This document shows positions 25,771 to 34,461 of a stretch of 64,000 nucleotides of DNA, one piece after another (positions within the stretch are counted from its first letter, which is position 1; every line of letters begins with the position of its first letter). The position numbers were made by a program, and so were the translations under genes. Origin of the DNA: a bacterium (lineage in GTDB: Bacteria; UBP6; UBA1177; JAKLFG01); contig JAKLIW010000007.1 in NCBI GenBank assembly GCA_022709425.1, forward strand, positions 1 through 64,000, read 5' to 3'. The notes beneath the pieces are model-generated. The model did no database searches. It was given only the letters and a program-made list of their open reading frames with translations, and was not told the DNA's origin.

Positions 25771-25772
25771 GG

Positions 25773-26189
25773 TCAGATGGCTCCCGACTCGGTGAGTACC
25801 TTCTTCCAACGATCGAGTTTCTGGACCGAAAGGTCGATGACCTTGTTGAGTTCCTCGATGTTATCGAAGGGTTTCAGCAGGAAGTCGTTCGCGCCGTTCT
25901 CGAGCGCCGAAACGATACGGTCTATCGTGCTGTAGGCGCTCATCATGATGACCTGCGTGAGTCCGCTGATCTCCTTGACGATGTTGAGCACCGTGATGCC
26001 GTCCATATTGGGCATCAGGATGTCGAGGAGCGCTACATGGACGATGTTGTTGCGGATATAATCGATGGCATCCTCGGGCTTCGATTTCACCACGACGGTG
26101 TAACCGTGCGCCTCGATGACCCGCTTGAGCGACGAAAGGATGTTCTCTTCGTCGTCGAGGATAAGTATCTTGATATTCTTTTTATTCAT
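25773..26189 (-). CDS. Response regulator (receiver with short C-terminal helix)
   Basis: A 138-aa CheY-like protein: Asp12/Asp13, phospho-acceptor Asp56 in VALLDILMP, Ser84 and Lys106 (LLKPF). After the receiver only a ~20-residue helix remains (ELNKVIDLSVQKLDRWKKVL), so the output must act in trans, most likely on the adjacent tandem HD-GYP protein. GAGGGGGC lies 8 nt upstream of ATG. No kinase is adjacent. Confidence 0.9.
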   Translation of the reverse strand: MNKKNIKILILDDEENILSSLKRVIEAHGYTVVVKSKPEDAIDYIRNNIVHVALLDILMPNMDGITVLNIVKEISGLTQVIMMSAYSTIDRIVSALENGANDFLLKPFDNIEELNKVIDLSVQKLDRWKKVLTESGAI

Positions 26190-26202
26190 GGCGTTCGCCC
26201 CC

Positions 26203-26787
26203 TCAGATGTTGAAGAACTCTTTGACGATGTCGCGCGAATGGATCATCTTGAGTATCGTCTTGTAGTTGTTCCAGAAATAGTTGCGGTCCACGAATTCGA
26301 CCACATCGTTCTCGCTCAGATTCAGTGTATCGATGACCTTTATCTGCACGTTGAATCCGGTCTTTTCGAAGATGTATTCCTTCATCTCGGCGACCGACAG
26401 GGTGTGGGCGATAAGCGTCAGGACCACATCGCTGCGGAGATAGGTCACGAATCCGGCCAGCGTCTTGGGCGAATACTCCTCGATGTAGGAGGCGGCCGTC
26501 TTCATGATCTTGCTGATGGTGCGCTCCTCCTCCTTAAAAAGGTTGAGGATCGCCTCATAGAGAATGTGATTCTCATTGAGACGATAGTGGTAGGCGTTCC
26601 CGATATGCTCGCGGATCACCAGTCCCGTATCGAGCAAGAAGTCGAGCGCCTTCTTGTTTGAATTCGGGTTGGTGCTCGACAGCGTCGCGATCTTCCGGCC
26701 GGTGTAGTTCTGTTTACTCACCAAGATCCTGAGGATGTCGACCTTCGCGCGCGACCCGAGCAGGTACGAAAGCGGCAGATACGTCAT
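26203..26787 (-). CDS. Winged-helix transcriptional regulator with unknown C-terminal domain
   Basis: A 194-aa protein. Residues ~5-75 form a winged helix (LLGSRAKVDILRILVSKQNYTGRKIATLSS, then a wing VIREHIGNAYHYRLNENH). The C-terminal ~100 residues (KTLAGFVTYLRSDVVLTLIAHT onward) are alpha/beta and not recognised, perhaps a ligand or nucleotide-binding domain. ATG 26787 has AAGGAGG at 6-nt spacing; the much longer open frame upstream is not coding. First gene of the operon with the receiver and the tandem HD-GYP, so it may autoregulate it. Confidence 0.75.
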   Translation of the reverse strand: MTYLPLSYLLGSRAKVDILRILVSKQNYTGRKIATLSSTNPNSNKKALDFLLDTGLVIREHIGNAYHYRLNENHILYEAILNLFKEEERTISKIMKTAASYIEEYSPKTLAGFVTYLRSDVVLTLIAHTLSVAEMKEYIFEKTGFNVQIKVIDTLNLSENDVVEFVDRNYFWNNYKTILKMIHSRDIVKEFFNI

Positions 26788-26822
26788 GCGTTCCTCCTTT
26801 GCCTCACACAATAAGTTAAACG

Positions 26823-26850
26823 AGTATAGCGTAACTAGAGAAAAAGTCCA
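26823..26850 (-). promoter_or_regulatory. Promoter of the winged-helix/receiver/HD-GYP operon
   Basis: On the minus strand TGGACT (26845-26850), a 16-nt spacer and TATACT (26823-26828) lie 36 bp before the start codon. Confidence 0.5.
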
Positions 26851-26979
26851 CAAAAAACATACAACATTGCCCCGCATATCATCTTTTTGCCATGCATCCC
26901 CATAGAAACAGGCTGGTTGCTCACGTTTCATGCTGTTTTCCCGCTTCGAAAAAGAAGAGGCGTGATCGCTACGAAAAGT

Positions 26980-27008
26980 TTGTGTTTCGTCGCGCTTTTC
27001 AGTATTAT
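26980..27008 (+). promoter_or_regulatory. Promoter of the aminopeptidase/salvage operon
   Basis: TTGTGT (26980-26985), a 17-nt spacer and TATTAT (27003-27008) lie 31 bp upstream of the aminopeptidase start. Confidence 0.5.
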
Positions 27009-27039
27009 CGGGTTCCGTAACCGAAGTAGGGAGATGGCT

Positions 27040-28479
27040 ATGGTATCCAAAAAGGGCTCTGGAAAAACCGGCAAACAACTGGACGCGAAGCAACTGGCCG
27101 AAAAACTCTGCAACAAAAAGAAATCGGGCTGGGACGGCATCACCGCCGCCGCGGAACGCGACATCATGGCCTTCGCCGAGGACTACAAGCGGTTCCTCGA
27201 CGACAGCAAGACCGAGCGTGAAGCGGTCGCGACCATCGGCCGTATCGCCCGACGCAGCGGCTACCGCCCCATCGGAGAAGCGACGAAAAAGGATACCAAG
27301 CTGTTCCTCAATTTTCACGGCGTCTCCTGCGTGCTCGCCTCCATTGCCGATCCGAAGAAATTCGCCAACGGCTTCCTCATGGTCGGCGCCCATATCGATA
27401 CGCCGCGGCTCGACCTCAAGGGAGCGCCGCTCTACGAGGCCGAGGACATGGCCTATCTCAAAACGCACTACTATGGCGGCATCAAAAAATACCAATGGGT
27501 CACCCGCCCACTGGCGATGCACGGCGTGGTGGTGCTCGAGAACGGTAAAAAGATCGATGTGGTCATCGGCGAGGACGAGGGCGACCCCGTCTTCACGATA
27601 AACGATCTCCTGCCGCACCTCGCGCAGGATCAGATGGAAAAGAGCGCCCGCAAGGTTATCGAGGGAGAGAATCTCAACATCCTCGTCGGCTCGATACCCT
27701 ACAACTTCAAACCTGAGTCGAGCGCGATAAAGGTCAACATCCTCAAGATGCTCCACGACAAATACGGCTTCGTGGAGGAGGATTTCGTGTCGGCCGAACT
27801 CCAGCTCGTTCCGGCGGGCGGCGCGCGCGATGTCGGGCTCGACCGCTCGTTCATCGGTTCGCACGGACAGGACGACCGCATCTGCGCCTTTGCCGGTATG
27901 CGCGCCCTGCTCGACCTGCCCAAAAGCGACAAGAATGTCGTCATGGTCTTCTTCGACAAGGAGGAGATCGGCTCGAAGGGGAACGCCGGCGCCAACTCAA
28001 ACCTGCTCGAACTGGCCGTCGCCGAGATCCTCGGCAACTACGGCGTGACCGACTACGCGACGGTGCTTAAAGCGCTGCGCAACTCCAAGTTCCTTTCGGC
28101 CGATGTCAATGCCGGCATCGATCCCGAATGGGCGGGCGTCGTCGAGAAGATGAACGCCGCCAAGATCGGCTACGGCGTCTGCCTGACCAAGTTCACCGGA
28201 TCGGGCGGCAAGTCGAATTCCTCCGAAGCGCACGCCGAGTTCGTCGCACAGGTCCGCAAGGCTTTCAACAAGGACGGCGCGCTGTGGCAGACGGCCGAAC
28301 TGGGCAAGGTCGACCACGGCGGCGGCGGCACGATAGCGATGTATATCGCCGAGTACGGCATGGATGTCCTCGATGTCGGCACCGCGCTCCTGTCGATGCA
28401 CTCGCCGTTCGAGGTCGCCTCGAAGGCCGATCTGTACCACACCTACAAGGCCTACAAAGCCTTCTATAAGTACTGCTGA
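27040..28479 (+). CDS. M18 family metallo-aminopeptidase
   Basis: A 479-aa cytosolic zinc aminopeptidase of the aspartyl/aminopeptidase I family, which removes N-terminal residues from peptides. Metal and catalytic motifs are GAHIDTPRLDL (His, Asp), FFDKEEIGS (two Glu), DVNAGID and MHSPFEV (His). Of two close ATGs, 27040 has AGGGAG at best spacing (27034 is the alternative). The N-terminal Lys-rich stretch is longer than in many M18 enzymes. It is followed after one nucleotide by the purine nucleoside phosphorylase gene, so the two are coupled. Confidence 0.92.
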   Translation: MVSKKGSGKTGKQLDAKQLAEKLCNKKKSGWDGITAAAERDIMAFAEDYKRFLDDSKTEREAVATIGRIARRSGYRPIGEATKKDTKLFLNFHGVSCVLASIADPKKFANGFLMVGAHIDTPRLDLKGAPLYEAEDMAYLKTHYYGGIKKYQWVTRPLAMHGVVVLENGKKIDVVIGEDEGDPVFTINDLLPHLAQDQMEKSARKVIEGENLNILVGSIPYNFKPESSAIKVNILKMLHDKYGFVEEDFVSAELQLVPAGGARDVGLDRSFIGSHGQDDRICAFAGMRALLDLPKSDKNVVMVFFDKEEIGSKGNAGANSNLLELAVAEILGNYGVTDYATVLKALRNSKFLSADVNAGIDPEWAGVVEKMNAAKIGYGVCLTKFTGSGGKSNSSEAHAEFVAQVRKAFNKDGALWQTAELGKVDHGGGGTIAMYIAEYGMDVLDVGTALLSMHSPFEVASKADLYHTYKAYKAFYKYC

Positions 28480-28480
28480 A

Positions 28481-29338
28481 ATGACGCACGCGGCGTTGGA
28501 TCCCATCCGCGAGGCGGCCCAGTTCATCGGCGAGAGGCTCGCCGCCGCCGGACTCGAGAGCGGCAATCTCGCCATCGTCCTCGGCTCGGGGCTCGGCAAG
28601 TTCGCCGACTCGGTCGAGGTGCGCATGGCCTTCCCCTACGGCGATATCCCGAACTTCCCGATCTCGACCGTGGCGGGCCATTCGGGGCGGCTCCTGCTCG
28701 CCCTTGAACCGAAAAGCGGCGAACCGTTCTGGGTCATGCAGGGACGGGTCCACTACTACGAAGGCTACACCCCGGCGCAGGTGGTCTTCCCGCTCCGCGT
28801 CCTGCGGCTACTGGGCGTGCAGACGATGCTCCTCACCAACGCGGCGGGCGGCATCCGGCGCGATCTGACCGCCGGGTCGTTCATGCTGCTGACCGACCAT
28901 ATCAACCTCATGGGAATGAACCCGCTCATCGGGCCGAACCTTGAGGAACTGGGGACCCGCTTCCCCGACATGACCGATGCGTACGACCCCTCGTTGCGCC
29001 GCCGGATACACGAAGTTGCCGCCGCACAGGATATCGCGCTCGCCGACGGCGTCTACGCGGGCCTTTCGGGACCCACCTTCGAGACGCCCGCCGAGATACG
29101 GATGCTGGAGCGGCTCGGCGCCGACGCGGTCGGCATGTCGACCGTCCCCGAGACGATCGCGGCGCGCCACGCCGGGATGACGGTCGCGGCGGTGTCGTTC
29201 ATCGCCAACAAGGCGGCCGGCATCAGCGAAGGGAAACTCTCGCACGAGGAGGTCTTCGAGAACGCCAAGGCGGCCGAGGGGCGCTTCACCGCGCTCATGC
29301 TCGGCGCCGTCCATAAATTACTGGAGAACGATGAATAA
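28481..29338 (+). CDS. Purine nucleoside phosphorylase (PNP-I, trimeric type)
   Basis: A 285-aa enzyme cleaving inosine/guanosine with phosphate. Recognisable motifs are VLGSGLGKF (phosphate loop), GHSGRL, the family signature running from GRVHYYEGY to LLTNAAGG, the purine site LSGPTFETPAE and GMSTVPE. Length and order fit trimeric PunA/DeoD2-type enzymes. It starts 1 nt after the aminopeptidase stop and overlaps the cytidine deaminase start by 8 nt, forming a nucleoside-salvage pair. Confidence 0.93.
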   Translation: MTHAALDPIREAAQFIGERLAAAGLESGNLAIVLGSGLGKFADSVEVRMAFPYGDIPNFPISTVAGHSGRLLLALEPKSGEPFWVMQGRVHYYEGYTPAQVVFPLRVLRLLGVQTMLLTNAAGGIRRDLTAGSFMLLTDHINLMGMNPLIGPNLEELGTRFPDMTDAYDPSLRRRIHEVAAAQDIALADGVYAGLSGPTFETPAEIRMLERLGADAVGMSTVPETIAARHAGMTVAAVSFIANKAAGISEGKLSHEEVFENAKAAEGRFTALMLGAVHKLLENDE

Positions 29339-29744
29339 AGAACTGATACAGAAGGCGGTCGCGACGGCGCTCAAAGCACGGAAGAACGCCTATGCCCCCT
29401 ACTCCGGCTTCATGGTCGGGGCGACGGTCATCACGAAAAAAGGACGCATATTTTCCGGCGTCAATGTCGAGAACTCGTCGTTCGGCGCCACCGTCTGCGC
29501 CGAGCGGGTGGCGCTCTTCTCGGCGATAACGGCGGGACAGGACGACATCGCGGCGGTCGTCGTCGCGGCGTCCCTCGACGGCCACGCGGTAAGCCCCTGC
29601 GGCATCTGCCGCCAGACGCTCGCCGACTTCAACCCGGCGATGCGGGTCATCCTCGTCAATGCCGAAAGCGGCAAGATAGAAAAAGAAACGACCATCGCGG
29701 CGCTCCTGCCCGACCGGTTCACGTTCGACAGTCCAAACCTATAA
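29331..29744 (+). CDS. cdd: Cytidine deaminase
   Basis: A 137-aa zinc enzyme of the short, tetrameric type converting cytidine to uridine. The active site is TVCAERVAL (Cys56-Ala-Glu58) with PCGICRQ (Cys90, Cys93) completing the zinc ligands. YAPYSGFMVGA near residue 21 and VENSS are the substrate-binding segments. It overlaps the phosphorylase gene by 8 nt and is followed 21 nt later by enolase. Confidence 0.95.
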   Translation: MNKELIQKAVATALKARKNAYAPYSGFMVGATVITKKGRIFSGVNVENSSFGATVCAERVALFSAITAGQDDIAAVVVAASLDGHAVSPCGICRQTLADFNPAMRVILVNAESGKIEKETTIAALLPDRFTFDSPNL

Positions 29745-31037
<1,293 letters not shown>

Positions 31038-31045
31038 ATCCGACA

Positions 31046-31058
31046 CCCTCCGGGAGGG
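31046..31058 (+). promoter_or_regulatory. Small palindrome covering the cyclase ribosome-binding site
   Basis: CCCTCCGGGAGGG can fold as a 4-bp stem with a 5-nt loop and includes the GGGAGG Shine-Dalgarno of the cyclase gene at 31065. It might lower translation relative to enolase on a shared transcript. Confidence 0.3.
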
Positions 31059-31064
31059 GATGAC

Positions 31065-33269
31065 ATGACCGATAAGAAAAAACCGGCCGACAAGGGCTTC
31101 GGCATCGTCCGCGCCGTTGCGCTGGGCGCCTTCGTGATCTTCGCGGCCTTCTTCCTCCACTTCATCGCGAAGCCGGAGGGGAGCCGCAATATGTACATGC
31201 TCGAGATGCTCCTCTACGATGCGCAGGTCAAGATGCTGCCCGACGGCGCGGCTTCCGACAAGTTCGTCATCGCGGCGGCCGACGACCGGGCGCTCCAGCG
31301 ATACGGCCGCTGGCCGTGGGACCGCGGCGTCATCGCCGATCTGGTCGAGACGATGATGCAGCGCGGCGCGAAGGGGATCGTCTTCGATATGACCTTCTCG
31401 GAGCGCGTCAACCGCGACCTCGAGGAGAAGATAACGGCGCTCGATCCGGCGTGGGTGCCGGGCGACGCGAAACTCAAAGCGATGCTCGACAAGTACGGCC
31501 GCAAGGTGGTGCTCGGCTCGATCCTGCAGTCGCCCGCCGAGGTGACCGATCCGGCGGCGGCGGCGGCGGCGATACAGGCGGCGCAACCCAAATCGAACTT
31601 CATGCTCAAGCCGGTCGAGGCGGCGGCGCAGAGAAGAACGCCCGTTCCCTACAGTTACGCGGGACTCGTCCTGCCGCTTCCCGAATTCGTCGCGACCGGC
31701 GCCGATCTCGCCTTTTTCAACACGCCGCCCGATCTCGACGGCCCGATCCGCAACTATCTCCTGCTCAGTTCAACCAAGCAGAGCGAGGATGAATGGGTGC
31801 TCCTGCCGTCGCTCGCGCTGGCCGCGACGCAACTCTATTTCGACAAAGTGGCGAAGATCACCTACTCGACCACCGGCATCGAGGATATCCATGTGGGCGA
31901 TCTCGCGATCCCGACCAGTTACGCGGGGCTTACGCTCATCAACTACTATGCGAAGAGCGACAAATTCAACCTCTTCTCGATCGCCGACATGGCGGCGGCC
32001 GAGGTGAAGGACAAGGTGGTCTTCGTCGCCAATACGGCGCTCGGGACCTGGGATCAGCGGGTGACGCCGCTCGAAGAATTCATCCCCGGCATCTTCGTCC
32101 ACGCCGCGATGATGAACAACATCCTCGAAGGACGCTTCATCACCGCGCCGGTCTGGTCCTACCTCGCGTCGTTCCTGTTCGTCCTGATCCCGCTCTTCTT
32201 CATCCGGTTCCTCTTCCACCGCGTCCCGCTCTGGCAGGGGATCACCGGCACCGCGATCTACTCGGTGGCCTTTTTCCTGTTCGGCTACTTCGCCCACAAG
32301 GCGGGCGTGCTCATCTACATGGCGACGCCGCTCCTGTTCCTGTGGTTCCTGACGCTCGTGGTCTACATCGGCAAATACTTCTTCGTCGACAAGCAGTCAT
32401 CCTTCATGCGCAATGCCTTCTCGAAGTATCTCGACCCGAAACTGCTCTCGCAACTGACCGGCGACCCCGACCAGATACAGCTCTACGGCCGGAAAAAAGA
32501 GATCGTCGCCCTCTTCTCCGACATCGTCGGCTTCACGACGCTCTCCGAATCGATGCCGCCCGAGGACCTCATCAAGGCGATCAACCGCCTCTTCACCCCG
32601 GCGACAGCCGCGGTGCTCGAACACAGCGGTTTCCTTGACAAGTACATGGGCGACGCGATGATGGCGCTCTACGGCGCCCCCATCGAGATAGCGAACAAAG
32701 AGAAAGAGGCATGCCGCTCGGCGGTCAAGATCATGGAGCGGATGGACATCGTCCGCGCCGAGTTCAAGGCCGAAGGGAAACCCGATGTCCGGATGGGGGT
32801 CGGCGTCAACGCCGGCGACGCCATCGTCGGCAACATGGGCTCCGAAGAGCGGTTCAACTATTCGGCCATCGGCGACGCGGTCAACACGGCGTCACGCATG
32901 GAAGGGCTCACGCGGCCTTACGGCGTCCGCATCATCGCGTCGGAGAAGATATTCGAACGGGCGCAGGACGAATTCCTGTTCCGCTGGCTCGACACGGTGC
33001 AGGTGAAGGGAAAGAAAAAGGGCGTTCCCATCTTCGAACTGATGGGGCGGCTGACCGACCCCGGCATCGAGGAGAAGCGGAAACTCAAGGAACAGTACGA
33101 GGCGGCGCTTAACCCGTTCGTCGCGGGCGACATGACCGCCTGCCTCGCCGCGTGCGAAAAGAATTCCTTCCCCGACGACAAGGCCTTCGCGTTCCTCAAG
33201 GAGCGCGCCCTCGAACTTAAAGAGTCCGGCGAATCCTACAACGGCATCTGGGAATTCAAGTCGAAGTAA
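31065..33269 (+). CDS. CHASE2-domain class III adenylate/guanylate cyclase
   Basis: A 734-aa membrane sensor cyclase. After an N-terminal helix (~14-34) comes a periplasmic CHASE2 domain (~40-350, with FVIAAADDRALQRYGRWPWDRG and GAKGIVFDMTFSE). Three transmembrane helices (~365-445) and a class III cyclase domain (~475-640) follow. Metal-binding Asp486 (LFSDIVGFTTLSES) and Asp530 (KYMGDAMMALYG) are present, and GVGVNAGDAIVGNMGSEERFNY is the catalytic core. It should make cAMP (or cGMP) in response to an unknown extracellular cue. No cAMP receptor gene is in the window. Confidence 0.92.
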   Translation: MTDKKKPADKGFGIVRAVALGAFVIFAAFFLHFIAKPEGSRNMYMLEMLLYDAQVKMLPDGAASDKFVIAAADDRALQRYGRWPWDRGVIADLVETMMQRGAKGIVFDMTFSERVNRDLEEKITALDPAWVPGDAKLKAMLDKYGRKVVLGSILQSPAEVTDPAAAAAAIQAAQPKSNFMLKPVEAAAQRRTPVPYSYAGLVLPLPEFVATGADLAFFNTPPDLDGPIRNYLLLSSTKQSEDEWVLLPSLALAATQLYFDKVAKITYSTTGIEDIHVGDLAIPTSYAGLTLINYYAKSDKFNLFSIADMAAAEVKDKVVFVANTALGTWDQRVTPLEEFIPGIFVHAAMMNNILEGRFITAPVWSYLASFLFVLIPLFFIRFLFHRVPLWQGITGTAIYSVAFFLFGYFAHKAGVLIYMATPLLFLWFLTLVVYIGKYFFVDKQSSFMRNAFSKYLDPKLLSQLTGDPDQIQLYGRKKEIVALFSDIVGFTTLSESMPPEDLIKAINRLFTPATAAVLEHSGFLDKYMGDAMMALYGAPIEIANKEKEACRSAVKIMERMDIVRAEFKAEGKPDVRMGVGVNAGDAIVGNMGSEERFNYSAIGDAVNTASRMEGLTRPYGVRIIASEKIFERAQDEFLFRWLDTVQVKGKKKGVPIFELMGRLTDPGIEEKRKLKEQYEAALNPFVAGDMTACLAACEKNSFPDDKAFAFLKERALELKESGESYNGIWEFKSK

Positions 33270-33273
33270 GTTC

Positions 33274-33302
33274 TTGACATTGTATTGCTGGTGCATTACA
33301 AT
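33274..33302 (+). promoter_or_regulatory. Near-consensus sigma-70 promoter of the toxin-antitoxin pair
   Basis: TTGACA (33274-33279), a 17-nt spacer and TACAAT (33297-33302) lie 28 bp before the antitoxin start. It is one of the two strongest promoters in the window. Confidence 0.8.
33280..33301. promoter_or_regulatory. Palindromic operator within the toxin-antitoxin promoter
   Basis: TTGTATTGC and GCATTACAA are inverted with one mismatch around TGGT, filling the space between -35 and -10. Ribbon-helix-helix antitoxins of the RelB/DinJ type bind such palindromes to repress their own promoter. Confidence 0.6.
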
Positions 33303-33329
33303 TGCCTCGGACACTTGACGGAGGAACAC

Positions 33330-33590
33330 ATGCCCGGAACGGCGACCATTTCGGTGCGAACCGACATCTCGACCAAACAAAAGGCCGAGGGGATACTTCA
33401 GAAACTCGGCATCAAGCCGACCGACGCGGTCAATCTTTTTTACCGGCAGGTGATACTCAACCGCGGACTGCCGTTCGAGGTTTCCCTGCCGAACGTCGAA
33501 ACACTGGCGGCGCTCCGGGACATCGAGGAAAGGCGCGATCTGGTAAAGTGCAAGAGCCCGAAGGACATGTTCGACCGGCTCGGCATCTGA
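33330..33590 (+). CDS. RelB/DinJ family antitoxin
   Basis: An 86-aa protein. The N-terminus (TATISVRTDISTKQKAEGILQKLGIKPTDAVNLFYRQVI) is a ribbon-helix-helix DNA-binding domain of the RelB/DinJ family, and the C-terminal half should wrap the toxin. GAGG precedes ATG 33330. Its stop overlaps the toxin ATG by one base (TGATG), the usual arrangement for stoichiometric production. It neutralises the downstream toxin and probably represses the operon through the palindrome in its promoter. Confidence 0.92.
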   Translation: MPGTATISVRTDISTKQKAEGILQKLGIKPTDAVNLFYRQVILNRGLPFEVSLPNVETLAALRDIEERRDLVKCKSPKDMFDRLGI

Positions 33591-33871
33591 TGGCCTACAC
33601 GATCCATTACACACGCGCCTTCGAGAAGGATGTGAAGCGGCTGGCGCATTCGGGCCGGTATAAAATGGACAAACTCAAGAAAGTCATCGAAACGCTGGCG
33701 GCTGGCGGGAAGTTGGAGGCGCGGTTCAAAAATCACCGGCTGTTCCACAACTGGAAAGAGCACTTCGAGTGTCATATCGAGCCCGATTGGCTTCTTGTAT
33801 ATAAAGTAGAAGAAGAGGCAGGCGCTATCTATTTCGCCCGCACAGGCAGTCACAGCGAATTATTCGGATAA
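33590..33871 (+). CDS. YafQ-type mRNA interferase toxin (RelE superfamily)
   Basis: A 93-aa RelE-fold toxin that would cleave mRNA at the ribosome. C-terminal landmarks match YafQ: the FECHIEPDWLLVYKV strand pair and the TGSHSELFG end, which supply the catalytic His and the terminal Phe. The basic N-terminal helix pair (FEKDVKRL and KMDKLKKVIETL) is also typical. No residues appear lost, so the toxin looks functional. Confidence 0.93.
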   Translation: MAYTIHYTRAFEKDVKRLAHSGRYKMDKLKKVIETLAAGGKLEARFKNHRLFHNWKEHFECHIEPDWLLVYKVEEEAGAIYFARTGSHSELFG

Positions 33872-33876
33872 CATGG

Positions 33877-34290
33877 TCAATCGGCGGGGAGGCGGCGTAG
33901 CCGCTTGGTCTCGCTCCGTTTTTTCTTTCCGGCGATCCGTTTTTCCACCGAACTCTTCGTGGGTTTAGTCGGCCTCCGTTTCTTGGGGACCGCAATGGCG
34001 CGCCGAATGAGGTCGGCGAGCCGTTCCAGGGCCGTCTCGCGGTTGCGCGTCAGCGACCGCTCGTCCTGCACCTTGATGACGATGACGCCGGCCGCCGTGA
34101 TGCGGCGGTCGTGCCGGGCGCGCAGGCGTTCCTTCATCTCGTCGGGGAGCGATGAAGCCGCGATGTCGAACCGTATCTGCACGGCGCTAGATGTCCGGTT
34201 CACATGCTGACCGCCGGGACCTTCGGCGCGGATGGCCGTGAACTCTATCTCGGCAAGCGGTATCGCGACCGTCGCGGTTATGCGCAGCAT
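33877..34290 (-). CDS. arfB: ArfB/YaeJ-like peptidyl-tRNA hydrolase (ribosome rescue)
   Basis: A 137-aa class I release-factor-like protein. The GGQ motif is AEGPGGQHVNRTSSAVQIRF (Gly26-Gly27-Gln28) and the C-terminal tail is strongly basic (KKRRPTKPTKSS through KKKRSETKRLRRL), which in ArfB enters the empty mRNA channel of stalled ribosomes. ATG 34290 follows GGAGG at proper spacing; the track-length start at 34308 adds six unlikely residues. It converges on the YafQ toxin with a 5-nt gap, an arrangement where a ribosome-stalling toxin and a rescue factor are neighbours by chance or design. Confidence 0.92.
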   Translation of the reverse strand: MLRITATVAIPLAEIEFTAIRAEGPGGQHVNRTSSAVQIRFDIAASSLPDEMKERLRARHDRRITAAGVIVIKVQDERSLTRNRETALERLADLIRRAIAVPKKRRPTKPTKSSVEKRIAGKKKRSETKRLRRLPAD

Positions 34291-34371
34291 GGGACCTCCG
34301 GTGAACACGCCACGATACTAGCGCGACGAAGCGAAGAGGTCAAACATAAACTAAAGCCGACACTCACGCAT

Positions 34372-34409
34372 CCCCTAATAATTGACAAATCGGGGCGGCA
34401 AGCTATCTT
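34372..34409 (+). promoter_or_regulatory. Promoter with conserved 19-bp element, copy 1
   Basis: The element CTAATAATTGACAAATCGG (34375-34393) contains the -35 TTGACA (34382-34387). After a 16-nt spacer lies the -10 TATCTT (34404-34409). It drives the kelch-type lipoprotein gene. The same 19 bp occur at 44960-44978 and 56007-56025. Confidence 0.7.
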
Positions 34410-34461
34410 TTCATGTGAACAACAATAGATGGATCATCAAGCACATCGCGGGGAGAGGGAC

